From: Symsagittifera roscoffensis
Taxonomy: Eukaryota > Xenacoelomorpha > Acoela > Convolutidae
Length of the DNA: 60,000 nucleotides
Assembly: GCF_963678635.1 (NCBI RefSeq)
Contig: NC_087070.1
Location: 27,220,057 to 27,280,056 of the forward strand
Reading direction: 5' to 3'
Numbering within the stretch: the stretch's first letter is position 1; each line of letters opens with the position of its first letter. The position numbers and the translations under genes were made by a program. Shown here piece by piece: positions 31,596 through 44,974 of the stretch. Below the pieces are notes generated by a model that saw only the letters and a program-made list of their open reading frames with translations, had not been told where the DNA came from and did not search any database.

Positions 31596-34371
31596 ATAAA
31601 GAAGTGAGAGATGCGAATGGGGGCATACCTCTTCTGACTGACCTGTTTTTGGCCATGAGATCTGACCCGCTGGGGATGATCAGAGGCTTGGGGGAAGTGG
31701 TGACCTGCGTCTATGGGCCAGCAGTGACGTATACGTGAGAAATCAAGATAAATTCGTGGATTACACAAGCAAAGAAAATGCGAGGCTCCATCCCCTTAAG
31801 CTTGAGGTCCGGATGTCTTCAGAACGCTTGAGGAGGCTGGACTTGAGAACAAGCTGCCAAAACATGACGATGGAAGGATGATCGTAGAGGAGGGTCACAT
31901 GGCTCTGAAGGACGACATGAGGTTTGCCACAAGAAAGTCCCGAGCGCCTTATGGGCTGGAGGAGTTGGAGTTGAGGATAGAGGGGGAAAGCTTGATGCGG
32001 CAGGACCCCTGTATGTGTTACTCACCGAGTACAAGAAAATGAATCCGACAACACCCTCACCCTTGTCAGTGAGCACCCCTGGAGACAAGAGAAGCCTCCC
32101 CGTGGAAAACAAGTTCAGGGATGTGCTAGAAAGAGAACAAGCCGAATCGGAAGAGGGCAAAAGTATGGACGAAACCCTCAGTGAAGCAGGAGAAGAGATG
32201 GAGATGGGAAACACACCTAATCTGGGCGCAGCGGAGAGAGTTGTTACCACGCAAGAAAAACTGCAAGATTTGACTGGGGATGACTGGGCGAACACGGCCA
32301 CCCCACCCCTCGGATCTCCACGCAAAAATCTGGAGCTGCCTTTGACGAGTGAAAGCTCCAACATGGGAATGCTTTTCTTGAGTGCGGAAGAAAGCAAGAA
32401 GAACACTTTTGATGGCAAAAATTGGATGTTCCTGGACACGCTAGATGAGAAGTCGTGGCAAGATTTATGGAGTAAATTCAACCAGAAACTAGGGCGCGAG
32501 GTTAAGCTGGAAGACTTCAAGTAAGAACTGTGGAGTACGGTGATCAAGTTCGGGGAACCTGTCCTGATAAGCACCGGACTAGACGCGAAAGCGAGAAAGG
32601 AGCTACTTGAGAAGATGATTAGTCTGAGGGAACCGAAGCACAAGACTGAGGCCGACCCATGTAAAGATAGCTCTACTCTGATTAAAAAAAACTGATGATA
32701 AAGGAGTTAGGATTGGAATGGATGATAAAAATAAGAAGTAAAATAATTTAAAAAATTATTATCCTTAAGGCTCGAGAAGGAGGAGGCAAGAGTCAGAGAA
32801 ACAAGATCTGGATAAAGAAGTTGAGCCAGTGATGATAGTGGCGACACTCCCGAGTAAAGGAATAAGGTCTAGAAAAAGGAAACGGGAGACAGAAGAGGTG
32901 AGTACTTCAGCGGATGCGGTTTTGGAGAAGAATCTAAAAGAGACGGCTCCCATGATTCTAGCGCGTCGGAAAACAGCGGCCTAAAAGAGCAGCTCAGCAT
33001 CCAGGAAGTTGACCGAGGTGCTGGGCGAAGTGGAAGCCTCGACGACTCCGGGAACGGAGGAGGACTTCAAACCCAAAAAGCAAACGCTAAAAGGGGGTCG
33101 ACTAGTGGGCAAACGTGGGAAGTGGCCACCGGCAAGGAATGGCTTTCGACTCAACGCCAGGCCATTGGGAAGCAAATGACGTGCAATCCTATTAAGAGAA
33201 TTGGGACGAGAAAGAACGCTCAATCTTGGTGGATAGCTGTGGAGACCACGAGAGGATTGGAGGGTTGCCTGAAGAAGTTTGATCGCGGGATATCCCGCAG
33301 GCGGTTGCATTGGGCTACCCCGCAGAAGGCCGAAGTTAATAAGCTAGAGTTGGGAAACCAGCTGAGGTGGACTTGGGACAACATGCTGCTAGAGTACTTT
33401 GAAGATGCGATGAGAGCACACTCGTCGGCATTGCCATTGATTGCGAATCCTTTTGTCAGAACGGCAGGACAGTTGATGTTCACATGGAGTTTGGCGTGAA
33501 GGGCGTTAGCGGCGTTGACCTCGCACGACAAACTTCGTCTGGGCGACAAGGTTCTGCGGGTGTACCAAATGCTGGTGCAGCATATTGCCCGAGACAACTC
33601 GGGATTGAGCCTAGCGAGGAGAAAAGATGCCAATTGTTTCTTGAGGTGTATCATGTCCGTGATAACCGACACCACTGTTCAAGTGTGCTATCAAAAAGCG
33701 ATGGGAAGTAAAACTATGGAAAGGAGACCCTCTAGGTGCCCACATCCCCACGCGAGTTTAATTGAAGAAGTCACAGAGCGAGTGAGACTGTCAACAGTGA
33801 AGAAAGACGACCTGGGGAACCTTAGTGTGGTGTACAAACTGATCCTCCCTCATCGAAAGGAATCGGAGGAAACAACGAGCAAGCTGGATAAGTTAGAGAA
33901 GAAGATGGAATCGGGTAGTTGTCTGGACCTAGTGTGTGGAGGTAGAGATCATTCTTGTGACGGACGTCCTGCGTCAAAATGCCATCTTTTCCAGGATTTA
34001 GCCACGTGGTTTGGTGACGTCACGGAGAAAGAAAAAAGTGAGGTGCAGATTTTGGCTGAATGTTATGCGAGAACCACTGTGAACATAGCGACGGAATTGA
34101 AATTCTTCTCGAGGATGTGCAGCTTGTAATCACTTGAGATGCTAGAGTCCGAGCACCATTTGGTGACGGCGTTGAGCGTGAAGTCATGGCCTGGAGTGTT
34201 ACAAATGGTCCGGAAACACATCATAGGATAGAAGATTGTTCTTGAGGATGAGATGGGATTTCCCGTGAGTGATCCCTACAGTTTGCCAATGAATGCGAAG
34301 CATTTAGTGGGATCGGTAATGGCCAACCTGTGTGGAAGCCACTACCCGTTACACATGACGATAATGAAGAA
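31596..34371 (+). repeat. Amplified unit, copy 3 (a, c-g, i, j)
   Basis: a is reduced to 31596-31732 and jumps straight to c (gtgacgtatacgtgagaaatc), losing b. d holds the open frame 32015-32524, ending at a TAA (FK then stop) where other copies read on. e-f span 32830-33498 and g 33499-33728. At 33728 g jumps to i (ggagaccctctaggtgccc), a junction also present in copies 4 and 5. i 33729-34220 and j to 34371 follow. Confidence 0.75.
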
Positions 34372-36956
34372 GTGAGAGAGGCGAATGGGGGCATACATCT
34401 TCTGACAGACCTGTGTTGGCCATGAGATCTGACCCGGTGGGAATGATCAGAGGCTTGGGGAAAGTGGTGACCTGCGTCTATGGGCCAGCAGTGACGCATG
34501 CCTTCCCTGATCTACTCTTGGTGGCGTATCGGCACTCGGTGGTGCATTTGAGCCTGATTAGCGCTCTAGATGGGACGGCACACAACTGGTGCAGACAAGA
34601 AGACTGGCGAAGACAAGAAGACTGCAGTGCAGAATGGGAGAAAAACGTGAAGGTCCCATCGAAACCTATTCCAGGTTCTGCAACCTGAATCCGGTGGCGG
34701 GGGACAAAAGGGAAGTCTTGAGGATCCCGGCATGGACGAGAAGATTCGAATTCACGAAAAAGGAATTGGAAACGATAACAGAGCGGGATGTTCTACCCGC
34801 AGCCGTCCCCGAGTTCCCAATGTTGAGAAGAATGACCCTGGGAATGAACAGCCCCATGGCGGTCCTTTCCCTACATAAGAGAGCCACGGTGGAGAGACAG
34901 CAAAGAGAATTCACCGACAGCTGGGATCCTTTGCTTATTGGATACTCGGCAGCGGTGTATTTCCACATGTGAGAAAACTGATAAGTTCGTGGACTACACA
35001 AGCAAAGAAGATGCGAGGCTCGATGCCTTCTAAGTTTGAGATCCGGGAAGTCTTGAGAACGCTTGCGGAGGCTGGACTTGAGAACAAGCTGCCAATATAT
35101 GACGATGAAAGGATTTTCGTGGAGGAGGGTCACATGGCTCTGAAGGACGACATGAAGTTTTGTTTGCCACAAGAAAGTACCGGGCGCCTTATGGGCTGGA
35201 GGATTTGGAGTTGAGGCAAGAGGGGAAAGCTTTATTCGGCACGACCCCTGTATGTATCCCTCACCGAGTACAAGAAGATGGATCCGAGAACACCCTCACC
35301 CTTGCCAGTGGGAACCCCTGGAGACAAGAGAAGCCTCCCCGCGGAAAACAAGTTAAGGGATGTGCTAGAAAGAGAACAAGCCGAATCAGGAGTGGGCAAA
35401 AGCATGGACGAAACCCTCAATGAAGCAGGAGAAGAGATGGAGAAACACACCTGATCTGGGCGCAGCGGAGAAAGATTTTACCACGCAAGAGTTACTGCAA
35501 GTCTTGAGTGGGGAAGACTGGGCGAACACGGCCACCCCACCCCTAGGATCTCCCACAAAATTACGGAGCTGCCTTTGACGAGTGAAACCTCCAACATGGT
35601 AATACTACTCTTGAGTGCGGAAGAAAGCAAGAAGAACACTTTTGAGGGCAATAAATGCATGTTCTTGGACACGCTAGATGAGAAGGCGTGGAAAGATTTC
35701 TTGAGTGAATTCAACCAGAAAGTAGGGCGCGAGGCTAAGATGGAAGACTTCAAGAAAGAACTGTAGAGTACCTTGATAAAGTTCAGGGAACCTGTCCTGA
35801 TAAGCACCGGACTAGACGAGAAAGCGAGAAAGGAGCTACTTCAGAAAATGATTATTCTGAGCGAACCCAAGCAGAAGACTGAGGCCAACCCATGTAAAGA
35901 TAGCTCTACTCTGAATAAAAAACTGATGATCGTGGAATTAGGATTGGAATGGGTGATAAAAATAAGACTAGTAATATAAATTAAAAAATTATTATCGTTA
36001 GGGCTCGAGAAGGGGGAGTTAAGAGTCGGAGAATAAAGATCTGGATAAAGAAGTTGAGTCAGTGATGATAGTGGCGACAACCCCGAGTAAAGGAATAGGG
36101 TCTAGAAAAAGGAAACGGGAGACAGATGAGGCGAGTTCTTCGGCTGATGCGGTTTTGGAGAAGAATCTAAAAGAGACGGCCCCCGGGATTGAGCCTAGCG
36201 AGGAGAAACGATGCCACTTGTTTCTTAAGGTGGATCATGCCCGTGATAACAGACACCACTGTTCAAGTGTGCCACCAAAAAGCGATGGGAAGTAAAACTA
36301 TGGAAAGGAGACCCTCTTGGTGCCCACATCCCCACGCGAGTTTGATTGAAGAAGTCACAGAGCGAATGAGACTGTCAACAGTGAAGGATGAGGACCGGGG
36401 GAATCTTTATGTGGTGCACAAACTGATCCTCCCTCATCGAAAGGAATCGGAGGAAACAACGAGCAAGCTGGATAAGTTAGAGAAGTAGATGGAACCGGGT
36501 AGTTGTCTGGACCTAGTGTGTGGAGGTAGAGATCATTCTTGTGACGGACGGTCCTGCGTCAAAATGCCATCTTTTCCAGGATTTGGCCACGTGGTTTGGT
36601 GACATCACGGAGAAAGAAAAAAGTGAGGTGCAGATTTTGGCTGAATGTTATGCGAGAACCACTGTGAACATAGCGACGGCATTGAGATTCTTCTCGAGGA
36701 TGTGCAGTTTGTAATCACTTGAGATGCTAGAGTCCGAGCAACGCTTGGTGACACCGTTGAGCGTGAAGTCATGGCCTGGAGTGTTATAAATGGTCCGGAA
36801 ACACATCAGAGGATGGAAGATTGTTCTTGAGGCGGAGATGGGATTTCCCGTGAGTGAACCCTACAAATTGCCAATGAATGCGAAGTCTCTAGTGGGATCG
36901 GTAATGGCCAACCTGTGTGGAAGCCACTACCCGTTACACATGACAATAATGAAGAA
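34372..36956 (+). repeat. Amplified unit, copy 4 (a-e, g, i, j)
   Basis: a 34372-34830 keeps the segment lost in copy 1 (VAYRHSVVHLSLISALDG). b-c run to 35230 and d to 36040, with a 5-bp loss at 35440 (gagatggagaaacac) and catggtaatactactc at about 35597. e stops at 36180 and jumps to g (gacggcccccgggattgag), then g to i at 36310. i and j are otherwise typical. TAG at 35764 and 36486 interrupt long frames. Confidence 0.75.
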
Positions 36957-39171
36957 GTGAGAGAGGCGAATGGGGACATACCCATTCTGACAGACCTGTG
37001 TTGGGCCATGAGATCTGAACCGGTGGGGATGATCAGAGGCTTGGGGGAACTGGTGACCTGCGTCTATGGGCCAGCAGTGACGTATGCCTTCCCGGATCTA
37101 CTCGTGGTGGCGTATCGGCACTCGGTGGTGCACGTGAGCCTGATTAGCGTTCTAGATGGGACGGCACTCAATTGATGCAGACAAGAAGACTTGAGAGCGC
37201 GGATGAGTGAGACAGTGCTTTTTGGAAAATTGAAGGATCCCGAGCTAGTGGAATTCAAAATCAGGGGACAACTGCAGTGCAGAAAGGGAGAAAAACGTGA
37301 AAGTCCCATCGAAGCCTATCCCAGGTTCTGGAACCTGATTCCGGTGGCGGGGGACAAAAGGGAAGTCTTGAGGATCCCGGCATGGACGAGAAGTTTCAAA
37401 TTCACGAAAAAGGGATTGCAAACGATACTAGAGCGGGATGTTCTACACGCTGCCGTCCCCGAGTTCCCAATAATGAGAAGAATGACCCTGGGAATGAACA
37501 GCCCCATGGTAGTCCCTTCCCTACATAAGAGAGCCACGGTGGAGAGACAGCAAAGAGAATTCACGGACGGCTGGGATCCTTTGTTTATAGGATACTCGGC
37601 AGCGGTGTATTTCCACATGTGAGAAAACTGATAATTTCGTGGACTACACAAGCAAAGAGGATGCGAGGCTCGATGCCTTCTAAGTTTGAGGTCCGGGATG
37701 TCTTGAGAACGCTTGAGGAGGCTGGACTTGAGAACAGGCTGCCAATATATGACGATGGAAGGATGTTCGTGGAGGAGGGTCACATGGCCCTGAAGGAAGA
37801 CATGATGTTTGCCACAAGAAAGTACCGAGCGCCTTATGGGCTGGAGGATTTGGAGTTGAGACAAGAGGGGAAAGCTTGATGCGGCAGCAACCCTGTATGT
37901 ATCCCTCACCGAGTGCAAGAAGATGAATCCGACAACGCCCTCACCCTTGTCAGTCGGCACCCCTGGAGACAAGAGAAGCTTCCCCACGGAAAACAGGTTC
38001 AGGGATGTGCTAGAAAGAGAACAAGCCGAATCAGGAGAGGACGAAAGCATGTACAAAACCCTCAGTGAAGCAGGAGAAGAGATGGAGGTGGGAAACACAC
38101 TTGATCTGGGCGCAGCGGAGAAAAATTTTACCACGCAAGAGTTACTGCAAGTCTTGAGTGGGGACGACTGGGCGAACACGGCCACCCCACCCCTAGGATC
38201 TCCCCGCAAAATTCCGGAGCTGCCTTTGACGAGTGAAACCTCCAACATGGGAATGCTACTCTTGAGTGCGGAAGAAAGCAAGAAGATCACTTTTGAGGGC
38301 AATAAAAGGAAGTTCTTAGACACGCTAGATGAGAAGGCGTGGAAAAATTTCTTGAGTGAGTTCAACCAGAAAGTAGGGCGCGAGGCTAAGATGGGAGACT
38401 TCAAGGAAGAACTGTATAGTACGTTGATAAAATTCAGGGAACCTGTCCTGATAAGCACTGGACTAGACGAGAAAGCGAGAAAGGAGCTACTTGAGAAAAT
38501 GATTAGTCTGAGGGAACCCAAGCAGAAGACTGAGGCCAACCCATGTAAAGATAGCTCTACTCTGAATAGAAAAAAACTGATGATAGTGGAAATAGGATTG
38601 GAATGGATGATGAAAATAAGACTAGTAATATAATTATCCTTAGGGCTCGAGAAGGGGGAGTCAAGAGTCGGAGAAACAAGATCTGGATTAAGAAGTTGAG
38701 TCAGTGGTGATAGTGGCGACAACCCCGAGTAAAGGAATAAGGGCTTGAAAAAGGGAACGGGAGACAGATGAGGCGAGTTCTTCGGCTGATGCGGTTTTGG
38801 AGAAGAATCTAAAAGAGACGGCCCCCGGGATTGAGCCTAGCGAGGAGAAAAGATGCCACTTGTTTCTTAAGGCGGATCATGTCCGTGATAACCGACACCA
38901 CTGTTCAAGTGTGCCATCAAAAAGCGATGGGAAGTAAAACTATGGAAAGGAGACCCTCTTGGTGCCGACATCCTACGCGAGTTTGATTGAAGAAGTCACG
39001 GAGCGAGTGAGACTGTCAACAGTGAAGGATGAGGACCTGGGGAATCTTTATGTGGTGCACAAACTGATCCTCCCTCATCGAAAGGAATCGGAGGAAACAA
39101 CGAGCAAGCTGGATAAGTTAGAGAAGAAGATGGAACCGGGTAGTTGTCTGGACCTAGTGTGTGGAGGTAGA
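36957..39171 (+). repeat. Amplified unit, copy 5 (a-e, g, i)
   Basis: This copy has the best-preserved module d: 37923-38633 encodes 236 residues (MNPTTPSPLSVGTPGDKRS, LSEFNQKVGREAKMGDFKEE, LDEKARKELLEKMISLREPK), with predicted helices and a Ser/Asp/Glu-rich middle. a-b give a 143-codon frame (37191-37622). The e-to-g (38822) and g-to-i (38950) junctions are the same as in copy 4. Module i is cut at 39171, where it jumps into b of copy 6 (ggaggtagagagccacgg). Confidence 0.75.
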
Positions 39172-41931
39172 GAGCCACGGTGTAGAGACAGCAAAGAGAA
39201 TTCACGGACGGCTGGGATCCTTTGTTTATTGGATACTCGGCAGCGGTGTATTTCCACATGTGAGAAAACTGATAAATTCGTGGACTACACAAGCAAAGAA
39301 GACGCGAGGCTCGATGCCTTCTAAGTTTGAGGTCCGGGATGTCTTGAGACTGCTTGAGGAGGCTGAAATTGAGAACAGGCTGCCAATATGTGACGATGGA
39401 AGGATGTTCGTGGAGTAGGGTCACATGGCTCTGAAGAAAGACATGATATTTGCCACAAGAAAGCACCGAGCGCCTTATGGGCTGGAGGATTTGGAGTTGA
39501 GGCAAGAGTGGAAAACTTGATGCGGCAGCAACTCTGTATGTATCCCTCACCGAGTACAAGAAGATGAATCCGACAACGCCCTCACCCTTGTCAGTGGGCA
39601 CCCCTGGAGACAAGAGAAGCTTCCCCGCGGAAAACAGGTTCAGGGATGTGCTAGAAAGAGTACAAGCCGAATCAGGAGAGGACGAAAGCATGGACAAAAC
39701 CCTCAGTGAAGCAGGAGAAGAGATGGAGAAACACACCTGATCTGGGCGCAGCGGAGAAAGATTTTACCACGCAAGAGTTACTGCAAGTCTTGAGTGGGGA
39801 AGACTGGGCGAACACGGCCACCCCACCCCTAGGATCTCCCACAAAATTACGGAGCTGCCTTTGACGAGTGAAACCTCCAACATGGTAATACTACTCTTGA
39901 GTGCGGAAGAAAGCAAGAAGAACACTTTTGAGGGCAATAAATGAATGTTATTGGACACGCTAAATGAGAAGGCGTGGAAAGATTTCTTGAATGAATTCAA
40001 CCAGAAAGTAGGGCGCGAGGCTAAGATGGAAGACTTCAAGGAAGAACTGTAGATTACGTTGATAAAGTTCAGGGAACCTGTCCCGATAAGCACCGGACTA
40101 GACGAGAAAGCGCGAAAGGAGCTAGTTGAGAAAATGATTAGTCTGAGGGAACCCAAGCAGAATACTGAGGCCAACCCATGTAAAGATAGCTCTACTCTGA
40201 TTTAAAAAACTGATGATAGTGGAATTAGGATTGGAATGGATGATAAAAATAAGACTAGTAATATAGATTTAAAAATTATTATCCTTAGGGCTCGAGAAGG
40301 GGGAGTCAAGAGTCGGAGAAACAAGATCTGGATAAAGAAGTTGAGTCAGTGATGATAGTGGCGACAACCCCGAGTAAGGGAATAAGGTCTAGAAAAAGAA
40401 AACAGGAGACAGATGAGGCGAGTTCTTCGGCTGATGCGGTTTTGGAGAAGAGTCTAAAAGAGACGGCCCCCATGATTCTAGCGCGATGGAAAACAGCGGC
40501 CTAAAAAAGAAGCTCAGCATCCAGGAAGTTGGTCGAGGTGCTGGGTGAAATGGAAGCCTCGACGACTCCGGGAACGGAGGAGGACTTCAAACCCAAAAGG
40601 CAAACGCTAAAAGGGGGTCGACTAGTGGACAAACGTGGGAAGTGGACATCGGCAAGGAATAGCTTTCGACTCAACACCAGGCCAGTGGGAAGCAAGTGAC
40701 GTGCGATCCTTGTGAAAGAAATTGGACAAAAAACAACGCTCGACCTAGGAGACCAACGTAGCTATGGAGACCACGAAAAAACTTAGGATTGCCTGAAGAA
40801 GGTTGATCGCGGGGTATCCCGCAAGCGGCGGCATTGGGCTACCCAGTAGAAGGCCGAAAATAATAAGCCAGAGTTGGGAAAGCAGCTGGGCGGACTTGGG
40901 AGAACCTGCTGCTAGAATACTTCGAAGAAGCGACGAGAGCACCCTCGTCGGCATTGCCATTGATGGCGATTCCTTTTGTCAGAACGGCAGGACAGTTGAT
41001 GTTCACATGGAGTTTGGCGTGAAAGCTGTTAGCGGCGTTGACCTCGCACGATAAACTTCAGCTGGGCGACAAGAGTCTGCGGGTGTACCAAATGCTGGTG
41101 CAGCATACTGCCAGAGACAACTCGGGATTGAGCCTAGCGAGGAGAGAAGATGACACTTGTTTCTTGAGGTGGATCATGTCCGTGATAACCGACACTACTG
41201 TTCAAGTGTGCAATCACAAAGCGATAGGAAGTAAAACTATGAGAAGGAGAGTCTCCACTGTCATCCTGAACGTGTACCAGAGTACTGGAATCGAAAAAGA
41301 GGAGAGCACAAGGCAGTCTCTAGAGAGCCAGGGGAAGCTTGATGAAATACGAAGGTTCTACAAAAAGAAATTCTAGGAGGGGCATGACGTGCATCGTAAT
41401 TTAGCCCGAGCAGAAGACTTTTCGAAGCCCACAAAACGGGGAGAGTATCAATATGTGTCTGGTGTAATGGGAATAGCTTTAAACCCTTTCTTGGATTCGG
41501 AGGCCGGAAACGCCTATATGAATTTAGAGGTGCCGCAATTGTTAAAATTCTGGACTGAGATTGACCCGATGAAAAGGGAAAGGCGAAGCCTAGGTCTGTT
41601 ACTTGAGAATATGCCAGAGATGATCAGAGTGCCGCGCTCGAACAAGAGGGTGGAACTAAAGATGGGAAATGAAAACGAAAAAAGGAAACAACATGTTCAT
41701 TACGAGTTTGGGGACTGTTTGGAAGTTTCTGAGACCCTCTTGGTGCCCACATCCCCACGCGAGTTTGATTGAAGAAGTCAAGGAGAGAGTGAGGCTGTCA
41801 ACAGTGAGGGATGAGGACTTGGGGAATCTGAATGTGGTGCACAAACTGATCCTACCTCATCGAAAGGAATCGGAGGAAACAACAAGCAAGCTGGATAAGT
41901 TAGTGAAGAAGAGGGAACCGGGTAGTTTTGC
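39172..41931 (+). repeat. Amplified unit, copy 6 (b-i)
   Basis: It starts inside b (39172), then c, with TAG at about 39416, and d 39521-40320, which carries the same 5-bp loss and gtaatactactc variant as copy 4 but not copy 5. e 40350-40695 and f to 41024 are frame-broken. g 41025-41376 ends with TAG after RFYKKKF. h 41389-41750 is well kept (RAEDFSKPTKRGEYQYVSGV). i is truncated at 41931 and jumps into the middle of d (gtagttttgcggggcatccc). Confidence 0.75.
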
Positions 41932-44400
41932 GGGGCATCCCACCCCTGGGATCTCCCCGCAAAAATCTGGAGCTGTCTTTGACGAGTTAAAGCTCCAACT
42001 TGGGAATGCTACTCTTGAGTGCGGAAGAAAGCAAGAAGAACACTTTTGAGGGCAAAAATTGGATGTTCTTGGACACGCTAGATGAGAAGTCGTGGCAAGA
42101 TTTCTTGAGTGAGTTCAACCAGAAAGTAGGGCTCGAGGCTATATTGGATGACTTCAAGAGAGAAATGTGGAGTACGGTGATCAAGTTTGGGGAATCTGTC
42201 TTGATAGGCACCGGACTAAACGAGAAAGCGAGAAACGAGCTACTTGAGATGATGATTAGTCTGAGGGAACCAAAGCAGAAGACTGGGCCAACCCATGTAA
42301 AGATAGCTCTACTCTGAATAAAAAACTGATGATAATGGAATTAGGACTGGAATGGATGTCAAAAACAAGGCTAGTAATATAATTAAAAATATTAATATCC
42401 TTAAGGCTCGAGAAGGGCGAGGCAAGAGTCGGAGAAACAAGATCTGGATAAAGAGGTTGAGTCAGTGATGATAGTGGCGATACCGCCCGAGTAAATGAAC
42501 AAGGTCTAAGAAAAGGAAACGGGAGACAAAAGAGGCGAGTCCTTCGGTGGATGCGGTTTTGGAGAAGAATCTAAAAGAGACAGCTACCATGATTCTAGCG
42601 CGATGGAAAACAGCTGCCTACAAGAGCAGCTCAGCATCCAGGAAGTTGGCCGAGGTGCTGGGGGAAATGGAAGCCTCGACGACTCCGGAAACGGAGGAGG
42701 ACTTCAAACCCAAAAGGCAAACTCTAAAAGGGGGTCGACTAGTGGGCAAACGTGGGAAGTGGACATCGGCAAGTAATGGCTTTCGACTCAACATCAGACC
42801 ATTGGGAAGCAAGTGACGTGCAATCCTCTTGAGAGAAATGGGACGAGAAACAACGCTCGACCTTGGTGGATAGCTGTGGAGACCACGAAAGAACTGGAGG
42901 GTTGCCTGAAGAAGCTTGATCGCGGGGTATCCCGCAAGCGGCGGCATTGCGCTACCCAGCAGAAGGCCGAAGTTAATAAGCTAGAATTGGGAAACCAGCT
43001 GGGTCGGACCTGGGGCGAGCCTGCTGCTAGAGTACTCCGAAGATATGATGAGAGCACCCTCGTCGGCATTGCCATTGATGGCGAATCTTTTTGTGAGAAC
43101 GGCAGGACAGTTCATGTTCATATGGAGTTTGGCGTGAAAGGCGTTAGCGGCGTTAACCTCGCACGACAAACTTAAGCTAGGCGACAACGGTCTGCGGGTG
43201 TACCAAATGCTTGTGCAGCATATTACCCGAGACAACTCGGGATTGAGCCTAGCGAGGAAAGAAGATGACACTTGTTTCCTAAGGTGGATCATGTCAGTGA
43301 TAACCAACACTACTGTTCAAGTGTGCCATCAAAAAGCGATGGAAAGTAAGACTATGGAAAGGAGAGTCTCCACTTTCATCCTGAACGTGTACCAGAGTAC
43401 TGGAATCGAAAAAGAGGAAAGCTCAAGGCAGTCTCTAGAGAGCCATGGGAAGCTTGATGAAATACGAAATTCGAGGAGGGGCATGACGTGCATCGTAATT
43501 TAGCCCGAGCAGAAGATTTTTCGAAGCCCACAAAACGTGGTGAGTATCAATATGTGTCTGGAGTAATGGGAATAGCTTTTAACCCATTCTTGGATTCGGA
43601 GGCCTTATGGTTTTTGAGGTGGCGCAATTGTTAAAGTTCTGGACGTAGATTGACCCGACAAAAAAGGAAAGGCCAAGCCTGGGTCTGTTACTTGAGAAGA
43701 CGCCAGAGATGATCAGCGTGCCGCGCTCGAACAAGAGGGTGGAACTAAAGATGGGAAATGGAAAAGACATGTTGATTACGAATTTGGAGACTGTTTGGAA
43801 GTTGCTGAGACCCTCTTGGTGCCCGCATTCCAGTTTGATTGAAGAAATCACGGAGCGAGTGAGACTGTCAACAGTGAAGGATGAGGACTTGGAGAAACTG
43901 AATGTGTTGCACAAACTGATCCTACCTCAACGAAAGGAATCGGATGAAACAACGAGCAAGCTTGATAAGTTAGTGAAGAAGATCGAACCGGGTAATGGTC
44001 TGGACCTAGTGTGTTGAGGTGGAGAGCATTCTTGTGACGGACGGTCATGCGTCAAAAAATCATCTTTTCAGAAGGAGGAATTAGCCTCGTTGTTTTGTGA
44101 GATCACGGAGAAAGAAAAAAGTGAGGTGCAGATAGTGGCTGAATAGTATACGAGCACCACTGTGATCATAGCGACGGCATTGAGATTCTTCTCGAGGATG
44201 TGCAGCTTGCAATCACTGGAGATGCTAGAGTCCGAGCACCATTTGGTGACGGCGTTGAACTTAGAGGCATGGCCTGGAGTGTTACAAATGGTCCAGAAAC
44301 ATTTCCCGTGAGTGAACCCAACAGTTTGCCAATGAATGCGAAGTCTCTAGTGGGATTGGTAATGGCCAACTTGTGTGGAAGGCAAAACCCCTTACACATG
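41932..44400 (+). repeat. Amplified unit, copy 7 (second half of d to j)
   Basis: d from 41932 (LLLSAEESKKNTFEGKNWMF), e 42465-42816 (SSASRKLAEVLGEMEASTTP), f 42813-43135, g 43136-43480, h 43481-43830 with a short deletion at about 43605, i 43831-44300 and j 44301-44400. j continues here into unique sequence (acacatggcgatggtgggggc) instead of looping back to a, so this copy holds the original right-hand boundary of the amplified region. Confidence 0.75.
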
Positions 44401-44956
44401 GCGATGGTGGGGGCATCCAGTCAGAGTGACAAAGCCTTCTCGATACCCAAGTGTGTACTTCTGGCTCGAATGTCGCATCACTCACATAGACTGTTCAACA
44501 AGATCCTGGGAGCTCTGCCGGGGGACCAAAGAGAGAACTTGAGTGAGATCTGGGGGAGAAACTTTTGAGCCTAGAGAGCGTAAACACGAGTGATTTCGAG
44601 AGACAGAACTTTTTCGGGAAAGCGATGAATAGTGCCCAAGCCATGGAGTAAAAAGGACGCATGAGAATATGGTGGAGTTTGAACCTCTGTTGGAAGCTCC
44701 GGGACACACACATCAACCTGACACACGGGGAATGCCCCTTCCACTGTCTGGCACAGATAGTGTGGTGTCCGGAGCATTCGAAGCTCTGCTTGATATGGGA
44801 CGTGGAAGGAATTCGGTCAATCGGGTCACCCAATCATCTGCAGAAGGTCACCCTTTTCGTGGTGAGCTCGATGCTAGCTGTGCGGTGGATCGAGTAAAAC
44901 GTGACGAAATATCGAGAGCCGACGGCACCAACAGCGGAATCAATACATGCCATTGA
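44401..44956 (+). pseudogene. Unique 3' part of the amplified element, part 1
   Basis: The frame from module j continues (SLVGLVMANLCGRQNPLHMA, then CVLLARMSHHSHRLFNKILG, ALPGDQRENLSEIWGR) to TGA near 44566. A second frame, 44669-44956, begins MVEFEPLLEAPGHTHQPD and includes GAFEALLDMGRGRNSVNRV. No known domain is certain. It is followed directly by the segment with a VDVLVVQG strand, so these may be parts of one domain. Confidence 0.4.
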
Positions 44957-44974
44957 CTACAACCGGAGGCTTTA

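Noticed and set aside
37316-38722. 468-codon open frame on the minus strand, the longest antisense frame in the amplified region
   Set aside because: It is a Ser/Leu/Pro-rich mirror of modules a-d. Similar antisense frames recur opposite every copy and follow from sense codon use. It crosses module boundaries without regard to domains.
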